Positions 1-6,698 are shown, counted from the stretch's first letter. The stretch is 12,009 nucleotides of DNA from Gemmatimonadaceae bacterium (GCA_025357975.1 JANYKY010000332.1:1-12009); one strand, 5' to 3'. The notes: a model not told the origin generated them from the letters alone. Program-made: numbers and translations.

Positions 1-267
1 CACGCCGAATCGACTGTAACTCAGCTCGATCAGGCCACGTCCGCGCTCGCGTCGCGCGACCAACAGTGCGAACAGGGCGCCCATTATGCCTCCGGCGACG
101 AAGGTTCGTACTGCGAGCGCGACGAGCTCTCGAATACCGAACACCGACGTTGGTACAACGCCGAGCTCGATACCGCCGATCAGGAGCGTCGTCGCGAGGG
201 CGGACAATCCGACTGCCCAGGTGATAGCGGTGCGCCATACACCGCGGGCACTAATTGTCGTTAGCAC
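1..267 (-). CDS. Partial membrane protein, family not recognised (3' end beyond the left edge)
   Basis: Reading the minus strand from a GTG at 267 gives 89 open codons that run off the window. The product begins VLTTISARGVWRTAI and has two clear hydrophobic stretches, about residues 15-38 and 48-70. They are separated by a short polar loop and followed by a basic stretch (ARRERGRG), as expected for a cytoplasmic loop after a second membrane helix. A purine-rich GAGAGGGG lies 3-4 nt before the GTG and can serve as ribosome binding site. A TTGACA box sits about 110 nt upstream. I do not recognise the family; it could be a small integral membrane protein or the N-terminus of a larger one. The plus-strand reading frame over the same bases lacks protein-like composition and is taken as a shadow. 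Confidence 0.6.
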   Translation of the reverse strand, partial: MLTTISARGVWRTAITWAVGLSALATTLLIGGIELGVVPTSVFGIRELVALAVRTFVAGGIMGALFALLVARRERGRGLIELSYSRFGV

Positions 268-349
268 GTTCCCCTCTCAGATGAATGCAGTGATCCAACC
301 GTTCGTTGAGCTGCGTCTATCAGACAAATTAAGCGGCGGTTTAGTCAGA

Positions 350-380
350 ATAAGAATGCGATCCCAGTGAGGATTGTCAA
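350..380 (-). promoter_or_regulatory. Possible sigma-70-type promoter for the left-edge membrane gene
   Basis: On the minus strand a perfect TTGACA (380-375) is followed after 19 nt by TCTTAT (355-350), a 4/6 match to TATAAT. It lies in the 130-nt gap after the NIF3-like gene and would give a leader of about 75 nt before the GTG at 267. The spacing is 2 nt longer than ideal and the -10 is weak. Confidence 0.3.
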
Positions 381-397
381 ACGCTGTTCACGTGTAG

Positions 398-928
398 CTA
401 AACTCTTAGCGAGCATCGGAATCCACGAGCGGCATAACAAGATTCGGCGCCGTTGTGGCAAAGGAATACTCCGAAGAAGTCCGGAAGCGAAGCAATGATC
501 CCCGCATGGCCACGGCCGTAGGGGAAGAATTCCCCGATCACGGTACCACCGAGAGCCGCTGCGATCGAGCCCGATGTACTGAAAGTCGGATGATAGTCGA
601 GCGGCGCATGACAGGAATAGATGGACAGTTGTCTCAGCCGAAGTGCGTCGATCGTTTTGTCAGCAATTGGCTGGAAGAATCTGCCCCACTCTCCCTTTGG
701 GTCGCCCGACTCCAAATCGATCGGATGGTGCACGAACAAGAGATCACCAGGTTCGGCGCGATCGATAAACGCCCGAAGAACTTCGGCGCTGGGAAAAGCA
801 GCTAAGTACACCGTGCGGACGGTAGGTGCACCGCGCAGCATCGCAGGTTGCAATCCCGTGCGACTCGTGCTTTCGCCGACCGGCGTTGTCGCGTACGTAA
901 GCGCGCGCGGTGAGGCGCCGATAGGCAA
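398..928 (-). CDS. NIF3-like dinuclear-metal protein, short form lacking most of the C-terminal half
   Basis: The product (176 aa) matches the NIF3 / 'GTP cyclohydrolase I type 2' fold family. It has a GDLLFVHHPIDLESGD block with the paired metal-ligand histidines H67/H68, and a YSCHAPLDYHPT block with D111, which corresponds to the conserved ligand Asp, then STSGSIAAALG and FFPYGRGHAG. Family members are usually about 250 residues or more, with a middle domain and a C-terminal H-x3-E metal motif. Here only about 35 residues follow the FFPYG block. These contain a CHNGAES string (H158, E162) with the right H-x3-E spacing, so either the middle is deleted or the match is chance. The start is a TTG at 928, because an in-frame TAA lies two codons upstream; no strong ribosome binding site is visible. 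It starts 20 nt after the toxin remnant on the same strand. The biochemical role of the family is unsettled. Whether this short version folds or binds metal is unknown; it may be a decaying gene. Confidence 0.7.
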   Translation of the reverse strand: MPIGASPRALTYATTPVGESTSRTGLQPAMLRGAPTVRTVYLAAFPSAEVLRAFIDRAEPGDLLFVHHPIDLESGDPKGEWGRFFQPIADKTIDALRLRQLSIYSCHAPLDYHPTFSTSGSIAAALGGTVIGEFFPYGRGHAGIIASLPDFFGVFLCHNGAESCYAARGFRCSLRV

Positions 929-947
929 GCTTTAGTACTTCGTCGGC

Positions 948-1241
948 CTAGCTTCGCTCTACATCGAGCAAATCACGTCGACCGTGCACGATCGCCAATA
1001 CTTCGATCACCTCGGGATGGGCTCGATAAATGATTCGGTATGGCCATTCGATCAACTGACGGATCTCAGGTATATCGAGCTCCGGAACTCGACGGCCAAT
1101 ATCAGGATACTCTAAGGCGAGATCGATGCGTGCCGCCACACGCTCAACTACACCCTCAGCATAGACCGGCGACGAAAGACTTATGTAATCTGCGATCGCG
1201 CCCAACTGTTAACGGCTTGCTCCGTCCAACGGAGCCGGCAC
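948..1241 (-). pseudogene. RelE/ParE-family toxin with frame lesions near the 5' end
   Basis: From 1205 down to 948 the frame encodes LGAIADYISLSSP, then ERVAARIDLALEYPDIGRRVPEL, WPYRIIYR and VLAIVHGRRDLLD. This is the order of conserved blocks of ParE/RelE-type toxins, which inhibit gyrase or cleave mRNA at the ribosome. The first strand is missing from this frame, but RLRWTEQAVNS, a typical ParE N-terminus, is present in another frame at 1237-1205. A GTG at 1241-1239, one base after the antitoxin stop, is the natural start, but its frame reads into a TAA at 1211-1209. Restoring a full toxin needs two compensating single-base changes, one between 1241 and 1229 and one near 1205. A TTG at 1205 could start an 85-aa version, but it lacks a ribosome binding site and the first beta strand. 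The gene is either inactivated or carries sequencing errors; the C-terminal part shows no damage. Confidence 0.75.
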
Positions 1242-1242
1242 T

Positions 1243-1446
1243 TTACGAGACGCGACGAATCCGCGAGCGGATGCGCGCGAGGGCGCCATCGTGATCAACC
1301 AGTCTGCCCGCGTCGGCGTCAGCGATGCCGGCATCAATCGCCTGGCGCACGTATACCTCGTAGGCGAGATCATCCCAGCTTGCAGTCTCCGGAAGACTAT
1401 CGACGAGGCGCTGCGCTTCGGGCTTGATATTAGGCCTATCTGCCAT
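1243..1446 (-). CDS. Small antitoxin-like protein paired with the ParE-type toxin
   Basis: The product has 67 aa and is rich in acidic residues. Its core (EAQRLVDSLPETASWDDL, then AYEVYVRQAIDAGIADADAGR) resembles the short proteins encoded just upstream of RelE/ParE toxins in many bacteria. These act as labile antitoxins that neutralise the toxin and often repress the operon. I chose the ATG at 1446 because homologs begin a few residues before the ALxLxxSLP segment; longer versions from 1518 would overlap the upstream transporter stop and add unconserved residues. No strong Shine-Dalgarno is seen. The stop (1245-1243) lies one base before the GTG proposed for the toxin, a usual toxin-antitoxin arrangement. 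It is apparently intact although its toxin partner is broken. The exact antitoxin family is not certain. Confidence 0.7.
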   Translation of the reverse strand: MADRPNIKPEAQRLVDSLPETASWDDLAYEVYVRQAIDAGIADADAGRLVDHDGALARIRSRIRRVS

Positions 1447-1514
1447 GAATCGAAGATTGCGCGAGGGAACGTCGTTGGCAAGTCTAGCCATCATTGGCTG
1501 CTCACCACCGCATC

Positions 1515-2690
1515 TCACGCCGAATCTGTAACTCTCCCCGGCGCAACAACGGCCATTCCAATCGCAGCGAGTAGCGCGAGCGACGCACCAAACATGAACG
1601 CTACCGGGGAGCCGAGGCGATCCCAGATCGCCCCAAACATCAACGATGCCGGTAAAGCGCCCAGACCGATCGCCAGATTGTACCAGCCAAAGGCAACGCC
1701 CCGCTTCTGCTTCGGCACGATGTCAGCAACGAGCGCCTTCTCGGTTCCCTCAGTCATCGCGTAGAACAGGCCGTATGTCGCGATCAGCGCCCACGCATGC
1801 CAGGGTGCAGTTGCTCTCGAGAATCCGAAGTAGACAGCCGCATACAGAAGCCAACCTGCAACGATCAACGGCTTCCGCCCAACGCGATCTGACAGACCAC
1901 TCAACCACGTACCGAACAACGATTTCACGAGATTGAGAACAGCCCACAAAATCGGTGCAAGCGCCACCGCAACACCGAGCTGATTAGATCTCAGCAACAA
2001 AAACGCATCGGTTGAGTTACCAAGCGTGAATACGAGAACGACGACCAGGTACACCCAGAACCTGTTATTAAGCTTCTCGCCCGACAGAACTGGCTTCGCG
2101 GAATCTTCCTTCGTTACCGGCGCTTCGATGTCCTTCACTGCCGCGACAAGAACGATGAACGCGAGGACTCCCGGAATCGCGGCAAGCCAGAAAACGTGAC
2201 GGAGCGAAAAGTTCATGTAACGCAGCAAGGCAAACGCGATCAGCGGCCCGACAACCGCACCCGCATTATCCGCCGACGCATGAAATCCAAACGCCCTGCC
2301 GCGCATGTCGGGCTCGACGCTATCCGCCAGCAACGCGTCGCGAGCAGAGCTTCGAATCCCCTTGCCCACTCTGTCAGCGACGCGAATGCCAAGCACAACG
2401 CCAGCACTCTGGGCGAGAGCAATGAATGGCCGCACCGCCGTCGCGATGCCATATCCCCACACGACAAAGGGCTTCCGCTTCCGCACCTTGTCCGACCACC
2501 AGCCGCTCGCGAGCTTGAGCAGCGACGCTGTCGATTCAGCCGCTCCCTCGATCGCACCAATAAAGCTCGCATTCGCTCCCAGCACGGTGCTCAGGAACAC
2601 CGGCAGGAGCGGATAGATCATCTCAGTCGCGACGTCGGTGAGAAAACTCACTCCCGACAGCGCGAAGACATTCCTGCTTAGGCGGGCGAT
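1515..2690 (-). CDS. MFS transporter, probable AUC start
   Basis: The protein (391 aa from 2690) is a major facilitator superfamily permease of the inner membrane with about 12 hydrophobic segments. Family signatures include FLTDVATEMIYPLLPVFL in TM1, SGWWSDKVRKRKPFV in loop 2-3, DRVGKGIRSSARDAL before TM4-5, RGRAFGFHASADNAG, and the second-half loop SGLSDRVGRKPLIVAG. Substrate is not predictable from sequence. The first conventional start is GTG at 2651, but it has no properly placed ribosome binding site. Homology continues upstream: the in-frame codons before it read IARLSRNVFALSG, and LSRN-V-F is the usual N-terminus of these transporters. A perfect GGAGGT (2702-2697) lies 6 nt before an ATC at 2690, so AUC is the best start, unless an ATG was miscalled. 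The start lies inside the end of the nucleotidyltransferase gene (13-nt overlap), implying translational coupling and co-transcription. Confidence 0.9.
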   Translation of the reverse strand: MARLSRNVFALSGVSFLTDVATEMIYPLLPVFLSTVLGANASFIGAIEGAAESTASLLKLASGWWSDKVRKRKPFVVWGYGIATAVRPFIALAQSAGVVLGIRVADRVGKGIRSSARDALLADSVEPDMRGRAFGFHASADNAGAVVGPLIAFALLRYMNFSLRHVFWLAAIPGVLAFIVLVAAVKDIEAPVTKEDSAKPVLSGEKLNNRFWVYLVVVLVFTLGNSTDAFLLLRSNQLGVAVALAPILWAVLNLVKSLFGTWLSGLSDRVGRKPLIVAGWLLYAAVYFGFSRATAPWHAWALIATYGLFYAMTEGTEKALVADIVPKQKRGVAFGWYNLAIGLGALPASLMFGAIWDRLGSPVAFMFGASLALLAAIGMAVVAPGRVTDSA

Positions 2691-3667
2691 ACCCTTACCT
2701 CCGAGCTATCGCCGAGCGTCACCTCTCCGACGAGACCATCAAGGACGGTGTCATCCCCGATCAATGAATTGGACAGCTTCGACCTCGAGATTCTTGATCC
2801 GGTCCCTACAATCGAATGCGAAAGAGTCGAGCCGTCGATCACGCTTCCCTTTCCAATCGATACGTTCGGACCGATGGCCGAATTCGTGAGCGTCACCCCT
2901 TCCTCGACGTAAACCGGATCGACGATGATAGAACCGTCAGAATTATCCGGCCGCCGAGCGCGGCCTTTCATCAACATTGTCTGATTGGTCTCGAGCATCG
3001 TCTCGATCTTGCCGGCGTCGTACCAACCCTGTACGTCGATCACCTGAATCTTCGCGCCTTTGTCGATCATGTACTGAAACGCATCGGTGAGATAGTACTC
3101 GCCCTGATTCGTGGGCGACGCAAGCACATGGTCGATGCCCTCAAAGAGCAGCTTCCAGTTCTTTATATAGTATAGACCGATGTTCGCGCGCTTCGAGATC
3201 GGCGTCTTCGGCTTCTCGACAATCTTCGTCATGTTCCCGTTCTCATCGGTCACCACGACGCCGAACCGCTGATAATCCTCGACCTCTTTCGTCCAGATAA
3301 TCCCATCCGCATCAGTCGTATTCACGACTGAGAGATCAGCGTCGAAGATCGTATCGACGAAGATGATGAGCACGGGCTGATCGACACGGTCTCTCGCAAG
3401 CGCAATCGCACCGGCAGTTCCATCCTGAACCTTCTGCTCGATGAAAACAGAAGGAATGTCGAGACTCTTTCGCGCGAAATCCTCGACCTTATCCTTCAAA
3501 TGACCGGTGATGTAGATAACCTCCGTGATCCCACCGAGATCACGCAGCTCATCGAGCACGTACGACATCACGGGCTTTCCAGCCACGCGCATCATCGGCT
3601 TCGGCGTGACGTGCGTATGCGGCCTCAGCCGGGTACCCTTTCCAGCCAACGGAATTATCACCTTCAT
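2678..3667 (-). CDS. Sugar-1-phosphate nucleotidyltransferase with C-terminal left-handed beta-helix
   Basis: The enzyme (329 aa) would transfer a nucleotide from an NTP to a sugar 1-phosphate, giving an NDP-sugar and pyrophosphate in the cytoplasm. The N-terminal Rossmann-like domain carries the signature GKGTRLRPHT (9-18) with TPKPM (21-25), an FVDTIF segment with metal-binding Asp105, the VEKPK motif (150-154) and WYDAG (215-219). From about residue 246 to 325, hexapeptide-like turns (IGPNVSIGKGSVIDG and following) form a short left-handed beta-helix, as in RmlA-long, GlmU and GMP-pyrophosphorylase relatives. The start at 3667 (ATG) begins exactly at MKVIIPLAGKG; the longer frame to 3754 adds Arg-rich shadow sequence. 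The ATG overlaps the TGA of the upstream cupin gene by 4 nt. The base and sugar specificity (dTTP/glucose, GTP/mannose or UTP/glucose) cannot be read from sequence; the PMI-like neighbour mildly favours mannose. Confidence 0.93.
   Translation of the reverse strand: MKVIIPLAGKGTRLRPHTHVTPKPMMRVAGKPVMSYVLDELRDLGGITEVIYITGHLKDKVEDFARKSLDIPSVFIEQKVQDGTAGAIALARDRVDQPVLIIFVDTIFDADLSVVNTTDADGIIWTKEVEDYQRFGVVVTDENGNMTKIVEKPKTPISKRANIGLYYIKNWKLLFEGIDHVLASPTNQGEYYLTDAFQYMIDKGAKIQVIDVQGWYDAGKIETMLETNQTMLMKGRARRPDNSDGSIIVDPVYVEEGVTLTNSAIGPNVSIGKGSVIDGSTLSHSIVGTGSRISRSKLSNSLIGDDTVLDGLVGEVTLGDSSEVRVSPA
2697..2702 (-). promoter_or_regulatory. Strong Shine-Dalgarno for the MFS gene, inside the upstream coding region
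   Basis: GGAGGT reads on the minus strand at 2702-2697, within the last codons of the nucleotidyltransferase. Six bases separate it from ATC 2690-2688. The GTG at 2651 is 45 nt away, too far to use it. It therefore decides the start of the transporter. Confidence 0.6.
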
Positions 3668-4080
3668 GGTGCGTTGGTTCCCTCGCGCCCGTATCGGTCG
3701 GAAAGCCGCACCACGTCGTCGAGCTCGGGTGTCGAAACTTCGAGCACGTCGCAATCGGTGACTGCTTCCATCTGGTGAATCGTATGCGGCGTAATACGGA
3801 ATGACTCGCCGGCCTTCAAGTGCATATCCTCGAGCGTTTCACCCATCTGCACACGGTAGACCAGCTCACCGGTGAGGAGATGAATGGTTTCATCTTTCGC
3901 GTTGTGGTACTGCACCGAAAGCGCCTGACCCGCCTTGATATGCAGGATTTTTCCGACGTAACGATCGGTGTGGGCCCAGATGCTTTCATGACCCCACGGT
4001 TTCGCCACGGTACGAACATCGACCCTGCCACTCGGAGGCACCTGGCCTCCACCATTCTGCACGCTGTTTGTCTCAGTCAT
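3664..4080 (-). CDS. Cupin protein resembling type II mannose-6-phosphate isomerase
   Basis: This is a single-domain cupin of 138 aa. Conserved features are KPWGHE (27-32), the metal-binding cupin motif 1 around SVQYHNAKDE (H59, E64), LLTGEL, and cupin motif 2 around RITPHTIHQMEA (H99, H102). The tail VSTPELDDVVRLSDRYGREG is highly typical of the cupin part of mannose-6-phosphate isomerase / mannose-1-phosphate guanylyltransferase type II proteins. The likely activity is isomerisation of a sugar phosphate, but small stand-alone cupins of this type also include binding or epimerase-like proteins. The first 20 residues are Gly/Gln-rich and probably disordered. I chose the ATG at 4080 because GGTGGGAG lies 10 nt upstream; the longer frame to 4131 adds low-complexity residues and crosses into the divergent promoter region. 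It is the first gene of the minus-strand operon and overlaps the nucleotidyltransferase by 4 nt. Confidence 0.88.
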   Translation of the reverse strand: MTETNSVQNGGGQVPPSGRVDVRTVAKPWGHESIWAHTDRYVGKILHIKAGQALSVQYHNAKDETIHLLTGELVYRVQMGETLEDMHLKAGESFRITPHTIHQMEAVTDCDVLEVSTPELDDVVRLSDRYGREGTNAP

Positions 4081-4151
4081 GCGTAAATATCTCCCACCTT
4101 GCCGTTTCCCGGCAGTCCGGCTGGGGCACACTTTCTGCCTTCGCGGCAGCT
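4081..4151. promoter_or_regulatory. Divergent intergenic region between the cupin operon and the UbiB-family gene
   Basis: This 71-nt gap separates the start codons of two divergent operons, so it should hold at least one promoter, and others may lie inside the flanking genes. No convincing -35/-10 pair is visible; the only AT-rich element is TAAATAT near 4084. Two short GC-rich inverted repeats are visible: TGCCG/CGGCA around 4099-4114 and CTGCC/GGCAG around 4135-4149. The second ends just before the ATG at 4152. Confidence 0.35.
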
Positions 4152-5945
4152 ATGATCCTCGCTCCTCGTTACCTGCCGCGGATCGCCGCGACGATCGGCC
4201 TTTTCACGCGCTATGGCCTGCTCGATTACAGCGAAGGACAAGGACTTCTCGGTCTCGAAGGCGCTCAGCTGGATGCCGAAGCGAAGCCGGACAAAAACCA
4301 GCCGCGCGAGAACCAGGCAGAGGCCTTCAAGAATCGCCTTATCGAACTCGGGCCCTCCTACATCAAGCTCGGCCAGGTTCTATCTACCCGCCCTGACCTC
4401 GTTTCCCCCGCATTCGTCAAGGAGCTCGAATGCCTTCAGGATAGCGTTCCGCCGATGCCCTTCGAAGACGTCGAAGAGATCATCGAAGAAGAGCTCGGCG
4501 CAAAAATAGGAAAACTTTTCGGATCGTTCGAGGAAAAGACGCTTGGAAGTGCCTCGCTTGGCCAGGTACATGCCGCAACCCTGCGGGACGGCCGAGGGGT
4601 CGTTGTCAAAATTCAGCGCCGCGGGATTCGGGAGATCCTGTCGGATGACATCGAGTTCTTCAAGGAGCTCGCGGCATTCCTGGCAGCTCACACATCCGCC
4701 GGCGACAAGGTCGATATCGTCGGAGTTGTACAGCAACTCGAGCGCGCGCTCATCGATGAGCTCGACTATCGCGCCGAAGCGCGGAACGCGGCAAGCTTTC
4801 GGCGCGCTCTCGCTGGATTTCCGCACATACTCATCCCGAGGCCGATCGACGCATACACGACGCACAGAGTGCTGACGATGCAGCGCGTGCGCGGCGTGAA
4901 GATATCTGACATCCCGCCGATCACTCGCATCGACCACGACTTTGCGCCACTCGCTGATGAATTTGCCCGGGCTTACCTGCATCAGATTACCGGCACGGGA
5001 CATTTCCACGCAGACCCGCATCCCGGAAATCTTTTTGTTGTGCTGCCGGGACGAGAGAACCCGCTGACTCCAGCTGAAGCGGCGGCCACAGATCGTCGCG
5101 TCGAGGAAAGAAAGGCAGCGACTCCGCTGGTTCGCTCTGAGGGCGAAGCCATGCGCGAAGCAACTGAGCTGGCGGACCCGGGCGATCCAAAGCTCGCCAT
5201 GATCGACTTCGGGATGACCGCACACCTGACTGAATCGATGCGTAACTCGGTGGTGCGCCTTCTGCTCGCGATGGCGGAAAATCAGGGCGACGTCGCAGCG
5301 GACGTCCTCATCGAGATTGGCCAGCATCCGCCAACATTCGATCGTACGGCCTTTGTGCGCGATGTGTCGTCACTTATTGCGAAGCACGCCGATGAAACGG
5401 TCGGGGACACTCCGGCGGGCCTCGTTCTCTATGAGACCATCGGTGTCGCATATCGCGAAGGGCTCAAGCTTCCGGCGGAGCTTACACTGCTCGCGAAGGC
5501 GCTTTTCAATCTCGACGCGGTGACCCGCTCGCTCGATCCGAACTTCAACCCCTCACAGACAATCCGCGAGTACGCAACGGAGATCGCAAACGATCGAGCG
5601 AAGCGAGACCTGTCGCCGCAGCGACTGTTCCAGATGGCTGCGGCATCGAGCGATCTCCTGAATGCATTGCCGCGCCGGCTCGACACCATCACGGAGCGCA
5701 TGTCGCGTAATGACTTTGCAATTCGTGTCGATACGCCGCAGCTGCCGATGCTCCTGCGCGGAATGGAGAAAATCGCGAACCGTATTTCTGTGGGACTTGT
5801 TCTTGCGGGCCTGCTGATCGCAAGCTCCTCATTGCTCCAGTACTGGCGCAAGCTTGGTCTCATTGCGATCGGTATCGCCGCGGCTCTTGGACTTTACATG
5901 GTGGTCACCATCATGATTACCGATCATAGAAAGGACGGAACGTGA
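4152..5945 (+). CDS. ABC1/AarF/UbiB-family atypical kinase/ATPase with an active-site insertion
   Basis: The product has 597 aa. UbiB/AarF/COQ8 proteins are membrane-attached atypical kinases or ATPases supporting isoprenoid quinone biosynthesis. Visible motifs (numbered from this start) are the KxGQ motif (YIKLGQ, to residue 75) with LSTRPDLV, the Ala-rich nucleotide loop TLGSASLGQVHAA, and the catalytic Lys at 153 in VVVKIQ. They continue with ELDYRAEARN, the catalytic loop HADPHPGN (286-293) and DFG at 352-354 in MIDFGM. Two hydrophobic helices at the C-terminus (about 535-590) are the usual membrane anchor. Unusually, about 50 hydrophilic residues lie between the HADPHPGN strand and the DFG. 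The ATG at 4152 has no clear Shine-Dalgarno; the frame opens further to 4068, but that would overlap the divergent cupin gene. The 3' end overlaps the next gene by 4 nt (GTGA). Whether the pathway is ubiquinone or menaquinone cannot be told here. Confidence 0.93.
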   Translation: MILAPRYLPRIAATIGLFTRYGLLDYSEGQGLLGLEGAQLDAEAKPDKNQPRENQAEAFKNRLIELGPSYIKLGQVLSTRPDLVSPAFVKELECLQDSVPPMPFEDVEEIIEEELGAKIGKLFGSFEEKTLGSASLGQVHAATLRDGRGVVVKIQRRGIREILSDDIEFFKELAAFLAAHTSAGDKVDIVGVVQQLERALIDELDYRAEARNAASFRRALAGFPHILIPRPIDAYTTHRVLTMQRVRGVKISDIPPITRIDHDFAPLADEFARAYLHQITGTGHFHADPHPGNLFVVLPGRENPLTPAEAAATDRRVEERKAATPLVRSEGEAMREATELADPGDPKLAMIDFGMTAHLTESMRNSVVRLLLAMAENQGDVAADVLIEIGQHPPTFDRTAFVRDVSSLIAKHADETVGDTPAGLVLYETIGVAYREGLKLPAELTLLAKALFNLDAVTRSLDPNFNPSQTIREYATEIANDRAKRDLSPQRLFQMAAASSDLLNALPRRLDTITERMSRNDFAIRVDTPQLPMLLRGMEKIANRISVGLVLAGLLIASSSLLQYWRKLGLIAIGIAAALGLYMVVTIMITDHRKDGT

Positions 5946-6607
5946 CACCTTCATCGAACATCAAGGCGCTATTCCTTCTCGGCACCTTGAAGAAAAAACA
6001 GGTTCTCTCCAACACCGCGGTCCTGTGTGAGGTTGTCGCCGACATCTTCAGGGAACAGGAGAACGTCGACAGTGAGATAATCCGGTTGAGGGATTACGAC
6101 ATCCAACCCGGAACCAAGACAGAGATAGACGGTGACGACTGGCCGATGATCGTCGGCAAGATGAAAGCTGCGGACATCATCATCTTCGCAACCCCGGTCT
6201 GGTGGGGAATTCAGTCCTCGCTGATCCAGCGCATTATCGAACGCCTCGACGAGCTCAATGACGAGCTGCTCGCGACCGGAAAGTCGGACTTCGCCAATAA
6301 AGTCGGCGGGATCGTGATCACCGGCGCGGAGGACGGTGCGGAACATATCATCGGCAACATCCTGAACTTCATGAGCTTTAATGGCTTCACTATTCCGCCG
6401 GCTCCATCGGTATCGTGGCTCGGAGACGCGTCCGGAAAAACCAAAGACGAGCTCAAGACAAAATTCAGCAAAGGGCCGGTGTATTCGCTCGCGAAAACGT
6501 TCGCGCGCAACGAAGCTTTCTTCGCCAGGTTGTTGAAGCAGCACCCCGTGCCTGAGGGAGACAGCGTGGACCATAAGAGTGGTGCGATCGGATATGGGGA
6601 ACGGTAA
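5942..6607 (+). CDS. Flavodoxin-fold NAD(P)H-dependent FMN oxidoreductase-like protein
   Basis: The product (221 aa) has the flavodoxin/FMN reductase fold. A first beta strand KALFLLGTL (8-16) is followed by a Lys/Ser-rich phosphate loop and SNTAVLCEVVADIF. A central strand ADIIIFATPVWWG (77-89) carries the TPVWWG signature that contacts the FMN ring, followed by SSLIQRIIERLDEL. A third strand, VGGIVITGAEDGAEH, fits the second ring-binding loop. These proteins pass electrons from NAD(P)H to quinones, iron or organic acceptors using non-covalent FMN; the acceptor is unknown. The GTG start at 5942 is supported by AAAGGA 6 nt upstream and overlaps the UbiB-family stop codon, so the two genes are co-translated. 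That coupling suggests a redox role linked to the quinone pool, which is inference. Confidence 0.8.
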   Translation: MTPSSNIKALFLLGTLKKKQVLSNTAVLCEVVADIFREQENVDSEIIRLRDYDIQPGTKTEIDGDDWPMIVGKMKAADIIIFATPVWWGIQSSLIQRIIERLDELNDELLATGKSDFANKVGGIVITGAEDGAEHIIGNILNFMSFNGFTIPPAPSVSWLGDASGKTKDELKTKFSKGPVYSLAKTFARNEAFFARLLKQHPVPEGDSVDHKSGAIGYGER

Positions 6608-6625
6608 AGCGTCTAGTCTGGCTCT

Positions 6626-6635
6626 TTGTATACAA
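6626..6635. promoter_or_regulatory. Perfect 10-nt palindrome upstream of the cytochrome gene
   Basis: TTGTATACAA is a perfect palindrome in the 91-nt gap between the flavodoxin-like gene and the cytochrome lipoprotein. It overlaps TACAAT (6631-6636), a fair -10 box, so it could be an operator over a promoter. No -35 is obvious at the expected distance. The palindrome is short and could be chance. Confidence 0.25.
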
Positions 6636-6698
6636 TCGGCGTAATAGTTGCAGGCCCAGTCGCAATTCAGGGATTCCCCCACGCGAAAAGGACTACCT

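Noticed and set aside
86..370. Plus-strand frame at the left edge
   Set aside because: Ser/Pro/Arg/Thr-rich with no domain; the opposite strand gives a convincing two-helix membrane protein.
1209..1481. Minus-strand 90-codon frame overlapping the antitoxin
   Set aside because: It is a shadow of the antitoxin gene; only its last few codons matter, as the frame entered from the toxin's GTG.
4380..5327. Long minus-strand open frame (315 codons) opposite the UbiB-family gene
   Set aside because: It lies wholly antisense to a gene with clear conserved motifs, has Arg/His/Cys-rich composition and no recognisable domain.
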